A DNA stretch of 5,956 nucleotides from positions 1 to 5,956 of the forward strand of contig CALWSX010000010.1 in NCBI GenBank assembly GCA_944384285.1, in the 5' to 3' direction. Origin of the DNA: an uncultured Lachnospiraceae bacterium. GTDB taxonomy: Bacteria; Bacillota; Clostridia; Lachnospirales; Anaerotignaceae. Position numbers and translations under genes: made by a program. Shown in pieces: positions 1-5,956 of the stretch (its first letter is position 1; each line of letters opens with the position of its first letter). A model generated the notes under the pieces. The model saw only the letters and a program-made list of their open reading frames with translations. It was not told where the DNA came from and made no database searches.

Positions 1-1125
1 GGTAGAGAAGTAGGAAGATCTAACTGTATTTATATTCATGTAACTTTAATCCCTTATCTTACAATGGGTGGGGAAATGAAAACAAAACCTACACAGCATT
101 CTGTTAAAGAACTCCTTTCAATAGGAATTCAGCCGGATATGGTTGTTTGTCGTACAGAATATCATATTTCAAAAGAAATGCGTTCAAAACTCGCACTTTT
201 CTGTAATGTTGAAGATGACTGCATTATTGAAAACCTTGATGCACCTAGTCTTTATCAAATTCCACTTATGCTTGAAGAAGAAGGTCTTGCAAAAACAGTA
301 TGTAAAAAACTTAATATAGAAAATACAAAACCTGACCTTAAAGAATGGAAAGAAATGCTTAAAAAAGAAGCTGACAGAGATGGAGAGGTTAATATTGCTC
401 TTGTTGGAAAATATATTGAACTTCATGATGCGTATATTTCTATAGTTGAAGCTTTATACCATGCTGGAATAGCAAATGGTGTTAAAATTAACATAATGTG
501 GCGCAACTCTGAAGAAATAAGTGATTTTAATGTTTCAGAAGCATTAAAAGGTGCTGATGGAATTCTTGTTCCAGGCGGATTTGGCGACAGAGGAATGGAA
601 GGAAAAATTTCTGCAATTAAATTTGCAAGAGAAAATGATATACCATTCTTTGGAATTTGTCTTGGAATGCAGTGCGCAGTTATAGAATATGCAAGAAACG
701 TATTAGGATATAAAGATGCCTTTACATCAGAAGTAAATCCAGATACTCCTCACCCTGTTATTGACCTTATGAACGATCAAAAAGGTATTGATAATATGGG
801 AGGAACTATGAGACTTGGTGCATATCCTTGTAAAGTTGCAAAAGAAAGCTTTACATATAAAGCTTATGGACAGGATCTTATAAAAGAAAGACATAGACAC
901 AGATACGAATTTAATAACGATTACAGAGAAGAGCTTATTGAAGCCGGTCTTAAAATAGCAGGAACATCTCCTGATGAAAGACTTGTTGAAATTGTTGAAA
1001 TTGAAGGCAAAAAATGGTTTGTAGGTGTTCAGTTCCATCCTGAATTTAAATCAAGACCAAACCGCCCACACCCACTTTTCAGAGATTTCATTAAAGCATC
1101 TTTAGAAAATCAAAAAAATAAATAA
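1..1125 (+). CDS. pyrG: CTP synthase (glutamine-hydrolysing), 5'-truncated by window edge
   Basis: CTP synthase makes CTP from UTP, ATP and glutamine in the cytoplasm, the last step of de novo pyrimidine nucleotide synthesis. The reading frame is open from base 1, so the fragment has 374 codons. By comparison with the usual length of about 535 residues, some 160 N-terminal residues, including the ATP-binding P-loop, lie outside the window. Visible are the end of the synthetase domain (IHVTLIPYL, then GEMKTKPTQHSVKEL and SIGIQPD) and a full class I glutamine amidotransferase domain. In fragment numbering, that domain has the oxyanion-hole stretch LVPGGFGDRG, nucleophile Cys220 in GICLGMQ, and His346 and Glu348 in QFHPEF. 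The HRHRYEFN signature is also present. All glutaminase catalytic residues are intact. The ATG at 64 is internal (Met of the conserved YLTMGGE region) and is not the start. The gene ends directly before a strong terminator, so it closes its transcript. Confidence 0.98.
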   Translation, partial: GREVGRSNCIYIHVTLIPYLTMGGEMKTKPTQHSVKELLSIGIQPDMVVCRTEYHISKEMRSKLALFCNVEDDCIIENLDAPSLYQIPLMLEEEGLAKTVCKKLNIENTKPDLKEWKEMLKKEADRDGEVNIALVGKYIELHDAYISIVEALYHAGIANGVKINIMWRNSEEISDFNVSEALKGADGILVPGGFGDRGMEGKISAIKFARENDIPFFGICLGMQCAVIEYARNVLGYKDAFTSEVNPDTPHPVIDLMNDQKGIDNMGGTMRLGAYPCKVAKESFTYKAYGQDLIKERHRHRYEFNNDYREELIEAGLKIAGTSPDERLVEIVEIEGKKWFVGVQFHPEFKSRPNRPHPLFRDFIKASLENQKNK

Positions 1126-1127
1126 GG

Positions 1128-1166
1128 AAAAAAGACTGTAAGTTTTACTTACAGTCTTTTTTGTTT
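1128..1166 (+). terminator. Rho-independent terminator of pyrG
   Basis: A perfect 15-bp inverted repeat (1128-1142 with 1148-1162) closes a 5-base loop TTTTA. The stem core is GACTGTAAG/CTTACAGTC, flanked by six A on the left and six T on the right, followed by GTTT. It begins two bases after the pyrG stop codon. The A-tract on the left would give a U-tract on the opposite strand too, but no minus-strand gene lies to its right within reach, so it is assigned to pyrG. Confidence 0.93.
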
Positions 1167-1352
1167 AATGAGAAAAAGTATATTTAATCAATATATTTTT
1201 GGAAGATATTAAAATTATTTTATTAGAAAAAGAATCTAATTGTTTAAGTATATTTTTATTCTGATTATTATAGTAATGAAGTATGTCAATAATATAATTT
1301 AAAAACTTTAATAATTATATATATTTATATTATACGGTTTTATTTTTGGCCA
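1167..1352. other. AT-rich intergenic spacer, no recognised feature
   Basis: This stretch between the pyrG terminator and the antiporter promoter is very AT-rich. I see no open frame with a ribosome binding site, no strong hairpin and no GC-containing conserved core of a riboswitch. The ten-base string AAGTATATTT occurs twice (near 1176 and 1243), which is unremarkable at this base composition. Confidence 0.5.
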
Positions 1353-1381
1353 TTGGTTATTATATATTTTTTTGTTATAAT
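1353..1381 (+). promoter_or_regulatory. Sigma-A-type promoter with extended -10 for the antiporter gene
   Basis: TTGGTT (1353-1358) serves as the -35 element. It is followed by an exact 17-bp spacer and a consensus TATAAT (1376-1381). TG at 1373-1374 completes the extended -10 motif TGnTATAAT. Transcription would start near 1388, giving a leader of about 25 bases that contains the ribosome binding site. The -35 match is only moderate, but the extended -10 compensates. The first TTG of the downstream reading frame lies in this -35 box, so it cannot be translated from this promoter. Confidence 0.8.
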
Positions 1382-1412
1382 ATATTTAAAACATAAAAAG
1401 GCTGGTGATAAT

Positions 1413-3014
1413 TTGAATGAACCTTTATTGTTAATGGGATTTGTAATTCTGATATGTATTTTATTGAATAGAACATTAGAAAAAGTACCCGTTCCATCTT
1501 TACTTATTTTTATTGCATTAGGTATGTTTTTTGGAGAAAATGGTGTTTTCAAAATTCCATTTAATGATTATATGGCAGTCAATACAATTTGTTCCATATC
1601 TCTGATTTTTATTATGTTTTATGGTGGATTTGGTACTAATATAAAAGCTGCTAAACCGGTATTAATACCATCTGTACTTATGTCCACATTAGGTGTAGTG
1701 GGTACAGCATGTGTATTAGCATTATTTGCTCATTGGACACTGAAGCTTCCATGGCTTGAATGTCTTCTTATTGGTTCGGTGATTTCTTCAACAGATGCAG
1801 CTTCAGTTTTTAATATTCTTCGTTCTCAAAAACTTGCCCTAAAATATAATACAGACTCACTTTTGGAAATTGAATCTGGTTCTAATGATCCAATGTCTTA
1901 TATGCTTACTGCAGTAGCAATAGCCCTTTTAAGCGGACAATCAATTTCCATTCCATTTTTATTGGCACAACAACTTATAGTTGGAATTTTATGTGGTGTT
2001 TTAATGGGTTGGCTTGCAGTAAAGCTCCTTCACAAAAAGTTACTTCCTTCACAACAAAGTCACACTATTTTTTTACTTTCTATAATGGTTTTGGCATATG
2101 CAATTCCATCTGAACTTAATGGAAATGGTTATTTGAGCGTTTATTTATGTGGAATATGGATTGGAAATTCTAGTTTGCCTCAAAAAAAATATTTAGTACA
2201 TTTTTTTGATGTACTTACACATGTTGCTCAGGTACTTATTTTTTTCCTACTTGGCTTATTAGTTACGCCTGTAGATTTACCATATGTTATAAAGCCGGCA
2301 CTAATTTTGATGTTGATATTAACACTTATAGCACGACCAGTAGTAAGTGCTGTTTTGCTTACCCCTTTTCGTGCAAAATTGAATCAGATTATTCTTGTAT
2401 CATGGTCAGGATTACGCGGTGCGGCGTCTATTGTATTTGCAATTGCTTCAGTATTAAGTGGGGTTCAAACCACTTATAATCTTTATAATTTAGTCTTTTG
2501 CATGGTTTTATTCTCTATATCTATTCAAGGAACATTGCTTCCCTTAGTTGCAAAAAAACTTTCTATGATTGACTCTATGGCCGATATAGGGCGGACCTTT
2601 ACAGACTACCAGGAAGATAGTGATATACATTTTATAAAGCTTTGCGTAAGCTTACATCACCCTTGGTGTGGAAAATCCCTATTGCAGTTACAGCTCCCTC
2701 CTGATTTATTGGTGGCTATGATTGTGCGTAAGCAAGGAGTTATTATTCCTACAGGAGATACAAAGTTAATACATGGAGATTTATTGGTTTTGGCTGCCCG
2801 TAGTTTTGAAGACAGAGAAAATTTAACTCTTAATGAAGTTGTGGTTGAAAGAGGACAGCGCATTGTGAATTGTTCTTTATCGCAAATTCCAAGGGCTCAT
2901 ACTAATCGAATTATCTTAATAAAACGTGGTATAAACACCATTATTCCTACCGGTAGTACTGTAATAAAAGCTGGAGATATTTTGGTATTGGCACAGACTT
3001 TAAAGAAAAGTTAG
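1413..3014 (+). CDS. CPA1-family NhaP2-like K+(Na+)/H+ antiporter with two RCK_C domains
   Basis: A predicted inner-membrane antiporter of 533 residues that would exchange K+ or Na+ for protons in ion and pH homeostasis. Residues 1 to about 390 are a chain of hydrophobic helices of Na+/H+ exchanger type. They include the conserved STDAASVF segment (Asp128) and ESGSNDP (Asn158-Asp159), the latter being the ion-binding ND pair of this family. The WSGLRGAASIVFAIA stretch marks the late conserved helix. Two cytoplasmic RCK_C (TrkA-C) domains follow, about 407-466 (from around HPWCGKSL to GDLLVLAA) and 477-532 (to AGDILVLA). Each ends in the usual (I)P-TG-T--I--GD-LVLA pattern. The start is TTG 1413: GGTGAT sits 3 bases upstream, and the promoter excludes the earlier in-frame TTG at 1353. 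It is monocistronic, with its own promoter and terminator. Cation preference cannot be read from sequence. The architecture fits NhaP2/CvrA-like proteins, but I give no symbol because orthology is unproven. Confidence 0.92.
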   Translation: MNEPLLLMGFVILICILLNRTLEKVPVPSLLIFIALGMFFGENGVFKIPFNDYMAVNTICSISLIFIMFYGGFGTNIKAAKPVLIPSVLMSTLGVVGTACVLALFAHWTLKLPWLECLLIGSVISSTDAASVFNILRSQKLALKYNTDSLLEIESGSNDPMSYMLTAVAIALLSGQSISIPFLLAQQLIVGILCGVLMGWLAVKLLHKKLLPSQQSHTIFLLSIMVLAYAIPSELNGNGYLSVYLCGIWIGNSSLPQKKYLVHFFDVLTHVAQVLIFFLLGLLVTPVDLPYVIKPALILMLILTLIARPVVSAVLLTPFRAKLNQIILVSWSGLRGAASIVFAIASVLSGVQTTYNLYNLVFCMVLFSISIQGTLLPLVAKKLSMIDSMADIGRTFTDYQEDSDIHFIKLCVSLHHPWCGKSLLQLQLPPDLLVAMIVRKQGVIIPTGDTKLIHGDLLVLAARSFEDRENLTLNEVVVERGQRIVNCSLSQIPRAHTNRIILIKRGINTIIPTGSTVIKAGDILVLAQTLKKS

Positions 3015-3021
3015 TGATAAT

Positions 3022-3067
3022 AAAAATTCCCCTGTATACTGAAGTAAGTATTAAGGGGATTTTTTTT
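3022..3067. terminator. Imperfect hairpin terminator, possibly bidirectional
   Basis: The outer stem CCCCT/AGGGG (from 3029 and to 3058) extends outwards as A/T pairs after one T-T mismatch. A 2x2 internal loop separates it from an inner stem ATACT/AGTAT around the hexaloop GAAGTA. On the plus strand it is followed by seven or more T, eight bases past the antiporter stop. On the minus strand the flanking AAAAA at 3022-3026 becomes a T tract. The converging FUSC-family gene has no better hairpin between its stop at 3145 and this site, so sharing is inferred. Confidence 0.8.
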
Positions 3068-3144
3068 AATTAATTAAATGACTTAAATTGTATTAATTAG
3101 ACTAAATAAAATTTTTATTGATAAAAACAATTAAAAATTAATGA

Positions 3145-4200
3145 TTATTCGAAAGAAAGTTTCTTGTTTGATTTAACAAAGATTTTTTGGAATATATGGA
3201 AAAATACATATCCAAATATAACACCTATTATATTATCTATTATTCTTAAAGAAATAGCACCTGTAAGACCATAAATGCTTGTTGCCATTGTTAAAGCTCC
3301 AAAACAGTTTAAAATAGTTTTATAACGATATGTGGCACATAAACCCAAACAAATACCGGAAATAGGGCCTGCAAGTGATATAAGAGAAGAAGGAATTATA
3401 GAATATATAATTCCAAATAAGATAGATCCAATTACAACTCCAATAATTCTTTCAGGTAAACGACCTTCTACATTGATAGGGTATGTTGTTAAAAGAGAAG
3501 AACAAGCAAATCCGGCCCAAATAAATTTTTCTATGTTAAAAAGACGGCTTAAAAGGAAAAGTATACTCATACCAAGTGAAATTCTAAGCTGCCAAAGGGT
3601 TTTTGCGTCGTTCATATTAAATTCTTTAAGAACAGTTAAAAAGTCAGTATCTCTGTTTTTGTGATTATGTTTGATATAAAGTATAGTACCACATAATAAA
3701 AATCCTATAAAAGTTAATATTGCTCTGTTAATAAAGGATTTACCGCTTACATAATTACCGCATAAAAATATATACCCAAACATATATAATCCCGCATTTC
3801 CCATTTTAGGATTTTGTGAAGTCATAATAAGAATTAAAGATATAGAAATAAAATGTACAACAAACGCTAAAAAAGGATTTATATCGTGGGTCAGAAGTGG
3901 TGAAATTAATAAAATTAAAAAAACAACACCTAAATTTACTAGGGAATCTTTTATTCTATATCCAAAATCAACAAAACGAATGCCTAATAGTGTACAAAAT
4001 AAAACAACAGCCATTGCGCTGTTTTCATTGCCGAATAAACGGGATAATAATGAAATAAAAATAATTGCAAAGAGAACAATAAGTACAGCTCTTACGATAA
4101 TAACTTTAATAAACCAGTTTTTTTCTTTTGTAGATGTGTTTTCTTTTATTTTTTGCTTTAATATAGCAGGATCTAACTGTAATGCACTATAAAATGTCAT
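3145..4200 (-). CDS. FUSC-family integral membrane protein (putative exporter)
   Basis: A 351-residue, mostly hydrophobic protein resembling the FUSC family (fusaric acid resistance/aromatic acid exporter type). Its members are membrane proteins linked to efflux of aromatic or other organic acids; the substrate here is unknown. After a charged N-terminal segment (about 1-31), hydrophobic stretches run from 32 to 176. A polar linker follows (about 177-202, KHNHKNRDTD...). A second membrane half begins at WQLRISLGMS (203). Its family-like pattern has Trp228-Ala-Gly, then GRLPERIIGVVIGSILFG (Arg247, Arg251, Gly254, Gly258). The large soluble domain seen between the halves in long proteobacterial members is missing, as is common in the short Firmicutes forms. 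The start is ATG at 4200: AAAGGGG lies 8 bases upstream, whereas the earlier in-frame ATG at 4218 has no ribosome binding site and overlaps that signal. It is transcribed alone, convergent to the antiporter gene and divergent from the TPR gene. Confidence 0.82.
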   Translation of the reverse strand: MTFYSALQLDPAILKQKIKENTSTKEKNWFIKVIIVRAVLIVLFAIIFISLLSRLFGNENSAMAVVLFCTLLGIRFVDFGYRIKDSLVNLGVVFLILLISPLLTHDINPFLAFVVHFISISLILIMTSQNPKMGNAGLYMFGYIFLCGNYVSGKSFINRAILTFIGFLLCGTILYIKHNHKNRDTDFLTVLKEFNMNDAKTLWQLRISLGMSILFLLSRLFNIEKFIWAGFACSSLLTTYPINVEGRLPERIIGVVIGSILFGIIYSIIPSSLISLAGPISGICLGLCATYRYKTILNCFGALTMATSIYGLTGAISLRIIDNIIGVIFGYVFFHIFQKIFVKSNKKLSFE

Positions 4201-4253
4201 AGATAATACCCCTTTCATATAATTAAAAACTAAAATAATAGTTTTATTTTTTT

Positions 4254-4277
4254 AGTGTACTCTTATATACGCACACT
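4254..4277. promoter_or_regulatory. 24-bp inverted repeat, candidate operator
   Basis: AGTGTAC (4254-4260) and GCACACT (4271-4277) are inverted copies matching at 6 of 7 positions around a 10-bp AT-rich centre. The repeat adjoins the candidate minus-strand -10 box (4278-4283), covering the expected start site of the FUSC-family gene. That is where a dimeric repressor would be expected to bind. No regulator gene is visible in the window, so the role is inferred from symmetry and position only. Confidence 0.4.
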
Positions 4278-4307
4278 ATCATGTTTTGTTTTTTGTAAAA
4301 CGGTCAA
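4278..4307 (-). promoter_or_regulatory. Candidate promoter of the FUSC-family gene
   Basis: On the minus strand TTGACC (4302-4307) matches the -35 consensus at five of six positions. An 18-bp spacer separates it from CATGAT (4278-4283), a 4-of-6 match to the -10 box. Transcription would start near 4271, about 70 bases before ATG 4200. The weak -10 makes this less certain than the two plus-strand promoters. A TATAAG at 4262-4267 is an alternative -10, but it lacks a -35 partner. Confidence 0.5.
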
Positions 4308-4345
4308 AATTTAAGCGGGAATATGTTTGTAAATTGTGTAAATCG

Positions 4346-4374
4346 TTGAATTATTGATGTAAAAAGTATATAAT
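4346..4374 (+). promoter_or_regulatory. Sigma-A-type promoter of the TPR-membrane/phosphatase operon
   Basis: TTGAAT (4346-4351) is a 4-of-6 match to the -35 box. It is separated by exactly 17 bp from a consensus TATAAT (4369-4374). Transcription would start near 4381, giving a leader of about 40 bases before ATG 4420. No terminator or further promoter is seen before the right edge, so both downstream genes should be on this transcript. Confidence 0.8.
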
Positions 4375-4419
4375 CAAAAAATAAAAGAAAAGTTGAGGTT
4401 ATTTTGTTTGGAGGAAAAT

Positions 4420-5499
4420 ATGTTAAATAATAAATCGGAAGAACTTCTTAATAAAATATCAAATCTCCCTGATGAAAGGACAAGGTCTTTTGAAAAGAAA
4501 ATAAATAATTTGTCTTTGGAAAAAGATTCAAAATTATATATTCAAGCAGCAAATGAACTTTTGGAAAATAATACAGAATTAACTAAAAAAGACAGACTTT
4601 CACTTGTTGCTTTGCTTTGTACATATCATAGACATATGAAAAATTTTGATGAACAAAGAAAAATTATACGTACTTATAGAACAGAGTTTTCTGATAATCC
4701 TTTGTTTACACATTTAAGATTACTCCAATATGTTGACCTTGATTTTGAACAGGATTTATTAGGTGTTTTAAATATAGCAAGATCCAATATTGAAAAAATG
4801 GATTTTAATTATGGCGCAAGACATCTTTTTTCAGATCTTGTAGCCCAGGCTTTTGAAGAAGAAAAAATTACTTTGGATAATGAAGAAAACATAAAATTAT
4901 TAAAAGATGCCCATACAAATGTTGAGGTTGCAATAATGGAGTCTGCTTCTGAAAGTCCAAAAAATATAGCTCATCCTAAGTTTTATTGTACACTAGGAAG
5001 AATTTTGGCAATAGAAGGAGATTTTAAAAATGCTCTTTCAAATGTTAAAAAAGCAATAGATTGTGAAGATTCGACAAGAGATGAATATTCTTTAAGAATA
5101 AGTTACTATCAAACATATCTTGTAAGAATAACTGCTATGCGTCAGCAATCAAAACTAATTGAAAAATTTGTCGAAATAGATGAAAAATCTCAAAGAATAA
5201 CAAATAAAATGGATGAAGTAGAAAATGCACAAACAAAAAACCTCGAATTTTTAGGGCTTTTTGCAGGGATCATAAGTTTTACAATAGGTACAATTAACAT
5301 AGCTTCAAATTTAGCATCTATTTCATTTACTGGTGCAGCTGGCCTTATCATAGTGCTTTTTGGTACACTTTTATGTGTTTTTGCCGGATTTGGAATAGTT
5401 TTGAATTCAAAAAAAGAAAATTTAAAAAGATATGCAGCTGTTTTTATAATAGGTCTTTTAATAATAATAGGAGGAGTATTAATTTGTTATTATGTATAG
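4420..5499 (+). CDS. TPR-like helical-repeat protein with coiled coil and three C-terminal membrane helices
   Basis: I do not recognise a named family. The 359-residue protein has no signal peptide. Residues 1 to about 243 are charged and helical with TPR-like units: about 60-94 (LSLVALLCTYHRHMKNFDEQ...) and, more clearly, 185-215 (YCTLGRILAIEGDFKNALSNV plus KKAID). Residues 244-275 (LIEKFVEIDEKSQRITNKMD and on) look like a coiled coil. This runs straight into three hydrophobic helices at about 277-297, 304-328 and 339-358, and the protein ends in CYYV. The predicted topology is a cytoplasmic repeat domain tethered to the membrane by its C-terminus. TPRs usually bind proteins, so a scaffold or sensor role is inferred. 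The start is ATG 4420, with GGAGG five bases upstream; the in-frame TTG at 4393 has no such site. The gene overlaps the following PP2C-like gene by 16 bp, which suggests the two products work together. Confidence 0.85.
   Translation: MLNNKSEELLNKISNLPDERTRSFEKKINNLSLEKDSKLYIQAANELLENNTELTKKDRLSLVALLCTYHRHMKNFDEQRKIIRTYRTEFSDNPLFTHLRLLQYVDLDFEQDLLGVLNIARSNIEKMDFNYGARHLFSDLVAQAFEEEKITLDNEENIKLLKDAHTNVEVAIMESASESPKNIAHPKFYCTLGRILAIEGDFKNALSNVKKAIDCEDSTRDEYSLRISYYQTYLVRITAMRQQSKLIEKFVEIDEKSQRITNKMDEVENAQTKNLEFLGLFAGIISFTIGTINIASNLASISFTGAAGLIIVLFGTLLCVFAGFGIVLNSKKENLKRYAAVFIIGLLIIIGGVLICYYV
5469..5474 (+). promoter_or_regulatory. AGGAGG ribosome binding site deciding a TTG start
   Basis: A full AGGAGG lies inside the last codons of the TPR-membrane gene, nine bases before TTG 5484. 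It is the only strong ribosome binding site near the beginning of the phosphatase frame. No in-frame ATG occurs before the conserved PP2C motifs begin, so it fixes the start at TTG and implies translational coupling of the two genes. Confidence 0.85.
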
Positions 5500-5956
5500 A
5501 CAAAGGGTGTTTTCCCTCTGTAAAACCACTTGAAGATGGTTTTGGATATGGTGAAAATTTTATGTTTGTAATTGACGGTGCAACAGGGCTTACCGGGAAA
5601 AAATATACACAAAAAAGTACAGATGCAGCATGGTTTGCAGAATTTGTAAAAAAGTGTCTTATGGAAGAACTGAAAAATGAAAATATTTCTACTGAAGAAC
5701 TATTAAAAAAGATTTTAAAAGATGCTGAAAAATATTTTATGTCTTTAAGTAAAGAAATAAATTATGATGATTGTCCTTCAGCATGTATCATAATATTCAG
5801 AGAAATAAAAGATGATTTGGAAGTTTTTCAAATAGGTGATTGTTTTGGGGTTATTGAATATAAAAATGGAAAAAAAGAACTCCTTGAAGACAGAAGAATT
5901 ACAAAATTAGACGAAAATGCAATAAATGAAATGGTAAAAATTGCAAAAGAAAAAAA
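5484..5956 (+). CDS. PP2C-like (PPM family) protein phosphatase, 3'-truncated by window edge
   Basis: The frame is open from TTG 5484 to the window end (157 complete codons plus two bases), so only the N-terminal part is seen. PPM/PP2C enzymes are metal-dependent Ser/Thr phosphatases. Visible marks of the fold are Glu17-Asp18 in LEDGFGYGENF, FVIDGATG (Asp31, Gly32, metal-binding DG motif), and CPSACIIIF followed by EVFQIGDC (Gly118-Asp119), corresponding to the usual SGATL... and vGDSR segments. Departures from the consensus are the lack of an N-terminal RxxNED, DGATG instead of DGMGG, and GDC instead of GDS. The C-terminal metal-binding motifs, and any extra domain, lie beyond the edge, so catalytic competence cannot be judged. 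No signal peptide or membrane helix is seen. It overlaps the upstream TPR-membrane gene by 16 bp and shares its promoter, so a joint signalling role is inferred. The pairing of the ED and DG acids supports an active enzyme. Confidence 0.85.
   Translation, partial: MLLCIDKGCFPSVKPLEDGFGYGENFMFVIDGATGLTGKKYTQKSTDAAWFAEFVKKCLMEELKNENISTEELLKKILKDAEKYFMSLSKEINYDDCPSACIIIFREIKDDLEVFQIGDCFGVIEYKNGKKELLEDRRITKLDENAINEMVKIAKEK

Noticed and set aside
64..66. ATG as the start of the first gene
   Set aside because: The frame is open to base 1 and the residues before it (IHVTLIPYL) are conserved CTP synthase sequence, so this is an internal methionine.
184..1038. Minus-strand frames at 184-426 and 727-1038
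   Set aside because: They lie fully antisense to conserved pyrG sequence, have Phe/Lys-rich low-complexity translations, and show no ribosome binding site.
1167..1412. Possible c-di-AMP or other riboswitch before the antiporter
   Set aside because: The predicted leader is only about 25 bases, and the region upstream is AT-rich with no GC-containing helices or conserved core.
1340..2863. Minus-strand frames at 1340-1552 and 2657-2863
   Set aside because: Both are antisense to the antiporter gene and show no protein family pattern or start signal.
3332..4192. Plus-strand frames at 3332-3664 and 3980-4192
   Set aside because: They are antisense to the FUSC-family gene, whose frame gives a coherent membrane protein with family motifs.
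4201..4218. Upstream ATG at 4218 as the start of the FUSC-family gene
   Set aside because: No ribosome binding site precedes it, and the AAAGGGG that would serve ATG 4200 lies between the two codons.
4226..4245. Hairpin AAAACTA/TAGTTTT in the leader of the FUSC-family gene
   Set aside because: It is only seven A/T-rich pairs with one G-C, which is expected by chance in this sequence, and it has no T tract suggesting attenuation.
4393..4419. In-frame TTG at 4393 as the start of the TPR-membrane gene
   Set aside because: It has no ribosome binding site, while ATG 4420 has GGAGG five bases upstream.
4420..5956. Naming the last two genes as a known anti-phage or TerY-type triad
   Set aside because: No kinase, vWA, nucleotide cyclase or effector domain is visible in the window, so a specific system name would be unsupported.

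Overview
The window looks like chromosomal DNA from an AT-rich, low-GC Gram-positive bacterium, most probably a member of the Clostridia. The grounds are strongly A/T-biased codon use, AGGAGG-type ribosome binding sites, sigma-A-like TTGnnn/TATAAT promoters with 17-bp spacers, TTG start codons, and proteins of familiar Firmicutes type. No tRNA, rRNA, CRISPR array, insertion sequence or phage gene is visible. The species cannot be named from the sequence.

Layout. (1) Positions 1-1125 (+): the 3' two-thirds of pyrG (CTP synthase), cut off by the left edge and ending at a textbook terminator (1128-1166). (2) Positions 1167-1352: AT-rich spacer with no recognised gene. (3) 1353-1381: a good promoter with an extended -10, driving a CPA1-family NhaP2-like cation/proton antiporter (1413-3014, +) with two C-terminal RCK_C (TrkA-C) domains. 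The start is placed at TTG 1413 because an earlier in-frame TTG is itself the -35 box. (4) 3022-3067: an imperfect hairpin with A and T tracts on its two sides, which may terminate both the antiporter and the converging gene. (5) 3145-4200 (-): a compact FUSC-family integral membrane protein. (6) 4201-4419: the divergent regulatory region, holding a candidate minus-strand promoter next to a 24-bp inverted repeat, four TGTAAA hexamers, and a clear plus-strand promoter. (7) 4420-5499 (+): a 359-residue protein with TPR-like helical repeats, a predicted coiled coil and three C-terminal membrane helices. (8) 5484-5956 (+): the start of a PP2C-like phosphatase gene that overlaps gene 7 by 16 bp and runs off the right edge.

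The first three genes appear to be independent transcription units: nucleotide synthesis, ion homeostasis and a putative exporter. The TPR-membrane and phosphatase genes form one operon under one promoter with overlapping reading frames. They are the part of the window most likely to be a little-described system: a membrane-anchored helical-repeat scaffold co-produced with a divergent PP2C phosphatase. What they act on cannot be read from this window, and the genes to the right are needed.
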